A stretch of 64,000 nt of DNA from Dyella dinghuensis (GTDB taxonomy: Bacteria > Pseudomonadota > Gammaproteobacteria > Xanthomonadales > Rhodanobacteraceae). The DNA lies in the NCBI RefSeq assembly GCF_003977615.1, contig NZ_RYZR01000003.1, positions 1 to 64,000 on the forward strand. The letters are read 5' to 3'. This document shows positions 28,166 to 35,216 of this stretch, in pieces. The position numbers and the translations under genes are program-made. The notes under the pieces are model-generated. The model saw only the letters and a list, made by a program, of their open reading frames with translations. It was not told the origin of the DNA and made no database searches. The number at the start of each line of letters is the position of its first letter. Within the stretch, counting starts at the first letter, position 1.

Positions 28166-28798
28166 ATGAATGTCACTCTAAATTTAGTGGGGATCACCGA
28201 CTCCCTCGGCGATGAGGCATGGTCTGGCGCTTTATTGCGAACCCTAGGTGGACTACTCCCACCAGACGCGGATATGTCGATCATGGATATTGAGAACTTT
28301 CCATACTACATACCGTATTTGGATAAGGTCGCCAGTTCCTCAGACATGTGTGAGGTACGCGCGTCGATCCGGGATAGCGATGCGGTCCTTATCGTCACAC
28401 CTCAAGAAAACAATGGACTACCCAATACGTTGAGAAATGCTGTGCGGTGGCTTTCGCAACGGTTGGAGCGGAGCTGTCTCCTGCGAAAGCCTGTGTTTAT
28501 TTGCTCATTTTCAACGGGCGATGACGGAGGTGTCGATGCCCAGATGCAACTCAGTCGCATGCTCTCGAGTTTTTCGACTGAAATCGGGCCACAACACCAC
28601 CTTGCGCTCCGCCATATTGACGACATCGTTGCCGAAGGTGTCATCACCAACGCCGACGTGGCCGTCGCGATTCGCGATGCTCTGGCTCGCTTTGTACAAG
28701 AGATCTTTGCATACCAGGAAAAACAAAGATGCGCTTCACTGCCGGAGCGAGATAACGATCGGCGAGTACGTGCCGCAGACAGGGGCGCCATCGACTAG
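28166..28798 (+). CDS. NAD(P)H-dependent FMN reductase-like flavoprotein
   Basis: A 210-residue protein of the flavodoxin-like fold. It aligns with NADPH-dependent FMN/azo/chromate reductases: DSDAVLIVTPQENNGLPNTLRNAVRWLSQ matches the family's flavin-binding PEYN region, and the following KPVFICSFSTGDDGG matches the next conserved strand. It is divergent: the usual PEYNxS is PQENNG, and the N-terminal GSLRxGS loop reads GITDSLGDEAW, so flavin binding may be altered. AGGAGTA precedes the ATG. About 190 bases separate it from the next operon. Confidence 0.75.
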   Translation: MNVTLNLVGITDSLGDEAWSGALLRTLGGLLPPDADMSIMDIENFPYYIPYLDKVASSSDMCEVRASIRDSDAVLIVTPQENNGLPNTLRNAVRWLSQRLERSCLLRKPVFICSFSTGDDGGVDAQMQLSRMLSSFSTEIGPQHHLALRHIDDIVAEGVITNADVAVAIRDALARFVQEIFAYQEKQRCASLPERDNDRRVRAADRGAID

Positions 28799-28984
28799 CC
28801 ATCAGCTTCTTACGGCGCACGTAGCGCCTTCGCGCTGACTCAAATGTTGTGCGCGGTGATTAGCGGAGGCGCTTCAACGCCTTGTGCCTCACCAAGCCTT
28901 ATCAGACGTAACGTCAATCGAATCGATGCCAACCCGAGCGCTCACACGTTCGGCGCTTAATCACAGCCTAGAGTTGAGGTGTCT

Positions 28985-29905
28985 ATGCGAGCATCATCCC
29001 GAAAAATCAATATTTCGATGTTCGCCATTACGCTGGCGGCCTCGTTCGCGTGGTCGCGCTGCGCGACCGCAAATGAAAATGCCAGTCCTTATCTACCTGG
29101 TGCGACGACCGGCGTTCCTATTGGCGCATTGCCTCCACCGGGCTTTTACTATTCCGATACGTTCTACACCACGAACGGTAATTCACTAAAAGACGGCCAA
29201 GGCAAAGGCGTTCCGCTAAAGCTGCGCAATTACACGAATACATCGCTGTTTGTTTGGGTGCCTGGTTGGCATCTTCTGGGTGCGGAATACGCCGCCAATG
29301 TGATCTTTTTCTACAACCAACACAACGTAGACACTACCTCGTTGGGTGGTTATCGATCGAGATCAACGGGCTTCTTCAATCCGATCATTACCCCGATGAT
29401 CTTGTCGTGGAATCTCGGTAACGGGTTTTTCACGTCGACGAGTTTGTCCGTCTACATACCGGGTGGCGACTACCACTATCTGGGAGGTAAGGCGTTACAG
29501 ACGAGCTACGCGAACGACTATTGGACGTTCGAACCAATGTGGGCCGTTAGCTATTTGCACAACGGTTGGGACTTCACCATCAACAACATTGTCGATATCA
29601 ACAAGCGCAATCCAGCAACCGATTATCTATCTGGAAATGCCTATTACATGGATCTGACAGCCACCAAGACGGTCGGCAATTGGACTTTCGGTGCGATTGG
29701 TAATTACTCCCGTCAGTTTACTGATGACCGTCAGTACGGTGCAGTCGTCGGTGATGGTAATCGCTTCGAGCACGTGCTTGTCGGTCCGTTGGTCGCCTAC
29801 GATTTCGGCAAAGCTAAAGTGACCCTGCGTTATTTGCAGAACGTTCGAACGCGTAACGACGTCAACGTATCGTTCGCCCTCGCCACGGTCTCATTCAGAA
29901 TCTAA
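28985..29905 (+). CDS. Outer-membrane channel of the phenol-degradation MetA type (SphA-like)
   Basis: A predicted outer-membrane beta-barrel of 306 residues. A signal peptide covers about 1-31. The mature part contains alternating aromatic strands (WVPGWHLLGAEYAANVIFFY, FNPIITPMILSWNLGNGFF, YANDYWTFEPMWAVSYL) and ends in SFRI, a phenylalanine-near-end barrel terminus. This family is usually encoded with aromatic-compound uptake and catabolism genes. The ATG at 28985 with GAGG 5 bp upstream is preferred to the GTG at 28979. An MFS carrier follows after 14 bp, starting a likely uptake-and-degradation operon. Confidence 0.82.
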   Translation: MRASSRKINISMFAITLAASFAWSRCATANENASPYLPGATTGVPIGALPPPGFYYSDTFYTTNGNSLKDGQGKGVPLKLRNYTNTSLFVWVPGWHLLGAEYAANVIFFYNQHNVDTTSLGGYRSRSTGFFNPIITPMILSWNLGNGFFTSTSLSVYIPGGDYHYLGGKALQTSYANDYWTFEPMWAVSYLHNGWDFTINNIVDINKRNPATDYLSGNAYYMDLTATKTVGNWTFGAIGNYSRQFTDDRQYGAVVGDGNRFEHVLVGPLVAYDFGKAKVTLRYLQNVRTRNDVNVSFALATVSFRI

Positions 29906-29919
29906 TGGGAGGACAGAAC

Positions 29920-31143
29920 ATGAATAACCGATGGCTCGCGCTGACGATCATCTTTTTCTCGTTCCTGCAGTTCACTCTGAACTGGTTCAACATCGTGCCG
30001 ACATTTGGGCACCTAATTGCGGAGCTTCATCTCACGCTTCCTCAGCTTGGGACGATCGTGGGTGTCTTCATTGCAGGCTATGGATTAGCCCATATTCCAG
30101 GGGGCATGCTGGCTGAGGCGTTTGGTATGCGTTTCGCCATGCTCTTCGGCATCGCAGTGGAAACGTTTGGCGAGATTCTTTCGTCGAACGCTGATTCGTA
30201 TTTGGCGATGCTCGTGGCACGTTTCATTTGCGGCGTTGGCGGATCTGTCTATATCGGAAGTGCTATTGGCCTGACCACAGCCTGGTTTCGTGATCATGAG
30301 TTGGTAACGGCGAATGGGTTGATTACTGGAGTGGCATTCACGGTGGGTGCCGCGTTGGGTCTTTATGCGTGGGATGGCGTGGTCGTGCACTTTGGTTGGC
30401 GAAACGCACTGCTGATCGGTGCTGCGATTGGAGCGGTAACCTTTATAGCGATGCTGATAGCGTTCCCGAAACCTCCCGGCGTAAATGCGAGGTCCATTCA
30501 AGGCAGCCACCTTGATCGCGCATCATTAAAGCGTGTTTTCGGAAATCGTGATCTGTGGATCCTTGGCCTCAGTTTCCTGGGCGGTTACGGTGGCTATTTC
30601 ACCGCAGCGGAATTGCTTCCGACCTACGCTCAGCAACATCTCGGACTTAGTCCGGTCGAAGCGGGTGGCATTGGCGTTATCTTGCTAGTCAGTGGTATTC
30701 CGGGCTCTTTCGTTGGTGGTTGGCTGGCGGATAAATTGTTCGGCATCTTACCGACGCTTATCGGTGCTTGGTTGATCGAGAGCGCGGCGCTGTTGATGAT
30801 CCCGTTCTTGGGGATGTCAGGCTTGTATGTTGCCGCCGCAATCATCGGTTCGACCGCCATTCTTGGCTTCGTAGGATGGATCGCGGTACCGGGACTTTAT
30901 CGACACAGCCTTCATCTCTCCGATGTGCCAACTGCTTGTGGCCTGATGCTTACCATCGCAGCTATCGGTGGCGTACTCGTACCGTCACTGTTCGGGAAAA
31001 TCGCCGCGACCTGGGGTTATCCCAGTGCATGGATCTTCGCTGCGTTCATATCGATAGCAACGATGTCGTGCTGCTTTTTTGCCGAGCGGCCCGAAGACAA
31101 GGCGGCCGAGACTGACTCGCTCAAAGCCGCAAAGATTGTCTGA
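29920..31143 (+). CDS. MFS-family carrier, likely for an aromatic or organic acid
   Basis: A 407-residue inner-membrane protein with about twelve hydrophobic segments. Typical MFS loop motifs are GMLAEAFGMR after the second segment and GGWLADKLFG after the eighth. The ATG at 29920 has GGGAGGA 6 bp before it; the longer frame from 29905 would overlap the preceding stop region. Placement between an outer-membrane channel and two hydrolytic catabolic enzymes suggests it imports the substrate of that pathway. Confidence 0.88.
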   Translation: MNNRWLALTIIFFSFLQFTLNWFNIVPTFGHLIAELHLTLPQLGTIVGVFIAGYGLAHIPGGMLAEAFGMRFAMLFGIAVETFGEILSSNADSYLAMLVARFICGVGGSVYIGSAIGLTTAWFRDHELVTANGLITGVAFTVGAALGLYAWDGVVVHFGWRNALLIGAAIGAVTFIAMLIAFPKPPGVNARSIQGSHLDRASLKRVFGNRDLWILGLSFLGGYGGYFTAAELLPTYAQQHLGLSPVEAGGIGVILLVSGIPGSFVGGWLADKLFGILPTLIGAWLIESAALLMIPFLGMSGLYVAAAIIGSTAILGFVGWIAVPGLYRHSLHLSDVPTACGLMLTIAAIGGVLVPSLFGKIAATWGYPSAWIFAAFISIATMSCCFFAERPEDKAAETDSLKAAKIV

Positions 31144-31186
31144 AAGAAGACTTCTCTCATACAGGGATATTGTAGGAATCGCAGTC

Positions 31187-32506
31187 ATGATCCATCTTGA
31201 TGATACACATGACCCAAACCGTAGAAGCTGGGTCGAAAGCGCAAATGATCCGGATAGTGATTTTCCTATCCAAAATTTGCCAATTGGGATTTTTAGCGGG
31301 CGAAGCGGTCAACTCCGCGCGGGAATGGCGATCGGCGATTCTATCTTCGATATTAGCGTCGCGCATGCGAGAGGTTGGCTGACTGGTGACGCCGCGAAGG
31401 CCGCTGAAGCCGCCAAAAGTTGCCTGCTAAATGAACTCTTCGCACTGGGTCATAGGCCTCTCAGAGAGCTGCGTTGGCAAGTCAGTGCGTTGCTGGATCG
31501 TCGCGGAGCGTTGCGAGAACACGCACAGGCAGCCCGCGAAGTGCTTTTGCATGATCGGAGCAAATGCACGATGCATCTACCTGTGCATGTTGGCAATTAC
31601 ACCGACTTTTACGCCGGCATTTATCACGCACGTACCGCGGGTGCACTGCTGATTCCGGAAGATCCGCTTCCTGCCAACTATAAGTGGGTGCCAATTGGCT
31701 ATCACGGGCGCGCTTCGTCCGTTCGTGCTAGCGGTGGAATGGTTCGCCGACCGCTTGGGCAACAACCACCTTCCACTCCAGGAGGAAAACCGAACTTCGG
31801 TGCAAGTGAGCGATTGGACTTCGAGCTGGAGATGGGATTCTACGTCGGTGCCGGCAATGCTCTAGGCGAACCAATAGAGATCGGAGAAGCTCATCGCCAC
31901 ATCATCGGTTATTGCCTGCTCAACGATTGGTCCGCACGCGACATACAGCGTTGGGAGATGTTTCCGCTCGGTCCGTTCTTAAGTAAGAACTTTGGAACGA
32001 TGGTCTCTCCATGGGTCGTTCTTGCCGATGCGTTACTGCCGTTTCGCGTACCTGCCATGTCGCGTGGTAATGATGATCCGGCACCGCTGAATTATCTGTT
32101 AGATACAGCAGATCAGCGTATCGGTGGTATCGACATCGCCCTGTCGGTGGGACTGCAAACGGCGAAGATGCATCGAGAAAACGAAACTTCGGTGGAAATA
32201 TTGCAGTCGAACGCGCGTCATCTCTATTGGACGCCCGCGCAAATGCTCGCGCACCACACGGTTGGCGGCTGCAACTTGGAGGCTGGAGATCTAATAGGCA
32301 CTGGCACAATTTCCGGTCCAACAGTGGATCAGCTCAGCAGCATGTTGGAACTGACCTTCGGCGGCATGAAGCCCGTGCACCTACCAAACGGAGAGCAGCG
32401 AGGGTTTCTTGAAAACGGCGACGAAGTCGTCTTCACGGGTAAGTGCCATCGTAAGGGCTTTGTGTCCATTGGGTTTGGTGAGGTCCGCGGTCGCATTGAA
32501 GGCTAA
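31187..32506 (+). CDS. fahA: Fumarylacetoacetase
   Basis: This enzyme hydrolyses fumarylacetoacetate to fumarate and acetoacetate, the last step of homogentisate (tyrosine/phenylacetate) breakdown. It has 439 residues, the normal size for full-length FAH. Active-site segments are visible: NYTDFYAGIYHA, VPIGYHGRASS, the metal ligands in ELEMGFYVG, and LNDWSARDIQRWE followed by PLGPFLSKNFGT. The ATG at 31187 (TAGGAAT upstream) is preferred. No homogentisate dioxygenase or isomerase is in the window, so the enzyme may serve a variant pathway. Confidence 0.93.
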   Translation: MIHLDDTHDPNRRSWVESANDPDSDFPIQNLPIGIFSGRSGQLRAGMAIGDSIFDISVAHARGWLTGDAAKAAEAAKSCLLNELFALGHRPLRELRWQVSALLDRRGALREHAQAAREVLLHDRSKCTMHLPVHVGNYTDFYAGIYHARTAGALLIPEDPLPANYKWVPIGYHGRASSVRASGGMVRRPLGQQPPSTPGGKPNFGASERLDFELEMGFYVGAGNALGEPIEIGEAHRHIIGYCLLNDWSARDIQRWEMFPLGPFLSKNFGTMVSPWVVLADALLPFRVPAMSRGNDDPAPLNYLLDTADQRIGGIDIALSVGLQTAKMHRENETSVEILQSNARHLYWTPAQMLAHHTVGGCNLEAGDLIGTGTISGPTVDQLSSMLELTFGGMKPVHLPNGEQRGFLENGDEVVFTGKCHRKGFVSIGFGEVRGRIEG

Positions 32507-32536
32507 GTCGGATCTCTCGAACACGGAGAAAGAAGT

Positions 32537-33310
32537 ATGAGCAAACTGATCGATATTTCCATCACACTCGACAATGAAACGATTTCCGATCCACCCTTCT
32601 TACGCCCATCGATAACGTATACGACACACAAGGAATCGGCTAAGGATGTAGTGGCATCGTTTCCTGGCATGACTGAGGATCGGTTGCCGGAAGGACTGGG
32701 TTGGGCCGTCGAAACGATTACCTTATCCACTCATAATGGCACGCACATTGACGCGCCATGGCATTACCACCCCACCATGGATCATGGAAAGCGTGCTATC
32801 GCCATTGATGAGGTACCGCTTGAGTGGTTCATGCAGCCTGGCGTAAAGCTCGACTTTCGCCACCTCCCTGATGGTCATGTTGTGACACCCGCTGAAATTG
32901 ATGCCGAACTTGCACGCATCGGTCACATACTTAAGCCCCTTGAGATCGTTTTGATCAATACACGGGCAGGCGAGCGGTATGGTCACCCGGATTATGTTCA
33001 CAGCGGCTGCGGCATGGGGCGCGATGCGACACTCCACCTTGCCTACAAAGGCGTGCGAGTCGTGGGCACTGATGGGTGGAGTTGGGATGCACCTTTCAGT
33101 CATACGGCCAAACGTTTTGCGGAAACCGATGATGCGAGCCTGATTTGGGAAGGGCACAAAGCCGGACGCGATGTTGGCTATTGTCAGATTGAGAAACTGC
33201 ACAATCTCGAACAACTACCGGCGAATGGTTTCATCGTCATTTGCTTTCCGGCAAAAATCCGGGCCGCAAGCGCGGGCTGGACGAGAGCGGTAGCCCTTCT
33301 TCCCGACTGA
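32537..33310 (+). CDS. Cyclase-family metal hydrolase (isatin hydrolase / kynurenine formamidase-like)
   Basis: A 257-residue hydrolase of the cyclase family (PF04199-type). The signature HNGTHIDAPWHYHP near 63-76 supplies histidine and aspartate metal ligands, and a further SGCGMGRDATLHL segment and GTDGWSWDAPF are conserved. Related enzymes open cyclic amides or formamides such as isatin or N-formylkynurenine. GGAGAAAGAAG precedes the ATG, 30 bp after the fumarylacetoacetase stop. The pairing suggests ring-opening of an aromatic or heterocyclic substrate; which one is unknown. Confidence 0.88.
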   Translation: MSKLIDISITLDNETISDPPFLRPSITYTTHKESAKDVVASFPGMTEDRLPEGLGWAVETITLSTHNGTHIDAPWHYHPTMDHGKRAIAIDEVPLEWFMQPGVKLDFRHLPDGHVVTPAEIDAELARIGHILKPLEIVLINTRAGERYGHPDYVHSGCGMGRDATLHLAYKGVRVVGTDGWSWDAPFSHTAKRFAETDDASLIWEGHKAGRDVGYCQIEKLHNLEQLPANGFIVICFPAKIRAASAGWTRAVALLPD

Positions 33311-33818
33311 CGTCCCAATATGCAGGGGTTCAATCCACGCTATGACTGGATTGTGCTGATCAAAAATCGTCAGATGCCCCTATGCGGTCGACAAATTACG
33401 GCATGAAGAAGTTTGATATGTATTGAATCAATTATGGTTAAATCGAATGATGGAAAGAGCATTGGGCGCTTGACGGAAGCGTGCGTCATGTTTTGGAATC
33501 TCTCCATTAAATGCATCATGTATCGATCAGTTACATCTAGTGTTCTGCTCTTGGCCGAAGCTTCTTGATGGAAACAGGACGCACTACTCAATTGGTGCCA
33601 ACGGCGAATATCTACATCGAGTTGCATACTGCATTTAGAAAAGTGATCAGCGACATGAGAATTACTCGAGAAGGCCGTATCTCTCATCGTTTGGTGCAAG
33701 GCACTAGGTTAGTTGTATCCCGCTCGGTTGCTACCAGTCAGCCTGGAGCGGACCTCTTCGATTCCCACAGAAGGGAGGCCATCACCTCCCTAATTTTCAT
33801 TCAAGTAGGAGCGAGGCA
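33311..33818. other. Intergenic stretch after the cyclase gene
   Basis: About 500 relatively AT-rich bases. Open frames on both strands (33370-33699 minus, 33565-33822 plus) overlap each other, lack recognisable family sequence and are not called. I see no terminator hairpin with a T tract. Confidence 0.45.
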
Positions 33819-34193
33819 ATGAAAGCCGCGCCAGTTCGGAAAGACAATCTCAAATATACCGCCCAGATTATTGGGGTAAAGAGCGGAAATAAGGTTCGCA
33901 CAGATCATACCTATCTCGCACAAGTTTCTAAGGAGCTGGAAAGACTCCAGGCCGCACGCGAACAGATCATCACGGACGCATTCAGCGTTTTTGAGAAGCG
34001 CTACGTCACTCCCGCAGCGTTGCTGTTGCAACATTTTGGCGATTCAAGAAAAGCAGCCAGGTGGCTGTGCTCCCACCAGAAAGTATTCGGAGGGCGCACT
34101 GCCTATGACGTCATTGTAGAGGGCGACGATGAGATGGTATGGGACGAGATCCAGCGCATTGTCCGGATGATTTCGGTTATTCAATATGCATGA
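33819..34193 (+). CDS. ParS/MbcA/Xre-type antitoxin-like protein, without visible toxin
   Basis: A 124-residue protein. The C-terminal part (about 60-115) matches the antitoxin/toxin-binding domain found with RES toxins: DSRKAARWLCSHQKVFGGRTAYDVIVEGDD corresponds to the family pattern of a short helix, a GGRTP-like turn and a following acidic helix. The N-terminal part is basic and helical and may bind DNA or RNA. A RES-domain toxin normally follows immediately, but the next gene, 9 bp on, is an ArsR-like regulator. AGGAG precedes the ATG. It may be an orphan antitoxin or a repurposed regulator. Confidence 0.7.
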   Translation: MKAAPVRKDNLKYTAQIIGVKSGNKVRTDHTYLAQVSKELERLQAAREQIITDAFSVFEKRYVTPAALLLQHFGDSRKAARWLCSHQKVFGGRTAYDVIVEGDDEMVWDEIQRIVRMISVIQYA

Positions 34194-34202
34194 CAATAAC
34201 TC

Positions 34203-34613
34203 ATGAATAATTCGCCTGCGCGCAAGGAACGGTCGCCGCTAGATTGTCTTTTCCATGTCCTGGCCGACCCGACACGTCGTGCGATGCTACTCAGCCTGGC
34301 TGTTCAGGGACGCAACATCACCGAGCTTGCATCTCTCCATAAGGTGACTTTCCCCGCGGCGTCAAAGCACGTAAAAATGCTTGAGAGCGCAGGGTTGGTC
34401 TCACGCCGACTAGTTGGGAAAAAGCATGTACTACGCGCCATGCCGCTCCGTCTCGTGATTATCGATGAGTGGCTCCAGCTTCAATTGGCTTTCGGGCTTG
34501 GAAGAGATGGGCCTGCAAGCGCGGCGCTTAGCCATAGTCAGAGTGATCTGAATCCTATGCTCCTTCCTTCCACGGGCAATGGAGCAATACACGCGAGCGC
34601 AATTAAGACCTAG
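34203..34613 (+). CDS. ArsR/SmtB-type winged-helix regulator
   Basis: A 136-residue DNA-binding protein. It contains the ArsR pattern VLADPTRRAMLLSLA, ITELASLHKVTFPAASKHVKMLESAGLVSRR and GKKHVLRAMPL. Metal-binding cysteine pairs are absent, so it likely belongs to the group that senses other signals. The last 40 residues are low in similarity. Only 9 bp follow the antitoxin-like gene, so the two are probably co-transcribed. Confidence 0.85.
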   Translation: MNNSPARKERSPLDCLFHVLADPTRRAMLLSLAVQGRNITELASLHKVTFPAASKHVKMLESAGLVSRRLVGKKHVLRAMPLRLVIIDEWLQLQLAFGLGRDGPASAALSHSQSDLNPMLLPSTGNGAIHASAIKT

Positions 34614-35029
34614 GCGAGTCGACCTGCGCGACGATTGACCTCCTCGATAGAAGGCGTTCAGCGACGGTCCGTATCGGGGACTCGGGGCCGAGTTTGACGC
34701 TAATCGGTGCATGCCGCGTGTTCTACATCAACGGGCCCGTGGCTCTAGGCGCATTTCTCAGTAATTGAATGCGCGGACGCCGGATCGTGGCATCGAAGCT
34801 GATGTGCCCATCACTCCTTCAATGCATCGCACCACGGGTTCGTGACGTATTTAGATCATGAGTGAAAAACGTCAGGTGTTTCGATTGAATATATTTCAAT
34901 CGGAGACGATGCTGACGGCACGCTTAAGCTCTGGAGGAAGCTATGGCCGCAAGCGTTAGCGGCATCTTTACCGGCAAGCGTCGGTGATCGGGCAGGGTAA
35001 TTAACACGTCTCCCAGGGGTTCAAATTAG
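34614..35029. other. Regulatory-looking gap before the Gtr-like operon
   Basis: No supported gene longer than a few codons. It carries the 26-bp segment shared with 8902-8927 (at 34842-34867) and a strong GGAGGA in front of a 14-codon frame at 34943-34987. It probably holds the promoter and leader of the following operon. Confidence 0.45.
34842..34867. repeat. 26-bp segment shared with 8902-8927
   Basis: It begins GTGACGTAT and ends in GAGTGAA plus one base, with 22 of 26 positions identical to 8902-8927. Both copies lie in long leader regions in front of genes for exported proteins. Each contains GTGA followed six bases later by TCAC (first copy) or TCAG (this copy), resembling a CRP/Clp site. 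Confidence 0.45.
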
Positions 35030-35209
35030 ATGAAACGTGCCTTCTGGAAACTCGGCTTAGCCGCCACCGTCGCCGTCGTTGCAACGCCCAGTATCGTGCG
35101 TGCGCAGCGGTCGGGTACCGATGTTGCCCCCAATGCAAACGACGCCACGGCGTGTCTTCGAGCGATTCGTAAAGGTGCGGCATTGGGCAGCGCTAATTCT
35201 GGTCAGTAA
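35030..35209 (+). CDS. Small exported peptide of unknown function
   Basis: A 59-codon gene. It starts MKRAFWKLGLAATVAVVAT and continues to an SIVRAQ cleavage-like end, a good signal peptide of about 26 residues. The mature peptide is only about 33 residues with one cysteine and is unlike anything I recognise. AGGGG lies about 11 bp before the ATG. It ends 7 bp before the GT-C gene start, so the two may be one transcript. The alternative is that it is the tip of a gene whose remainder was lost when the glycosylation genes arrived. Confidence 0.5.
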   Translation: MKRAFWKLGLAATVAVVATPSIVRAQRSGTDVAPNANDATACLRAIRKGAALGSANSGQ

Positions 35210-35216
35210 CGAACCT

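Noticed and set aside
33370-33822. Overlapping open frames on both strands after the cyclase gene
   Set aside because: They contradict each other, have no recognisable domain or good ribosome site.
34943-34987. 14-codon frame with a strong GGAGGA in front
   Set aside because: Could be a leader peptide, but nothing in its sequence supports a function; kept only as a remark on the gap.
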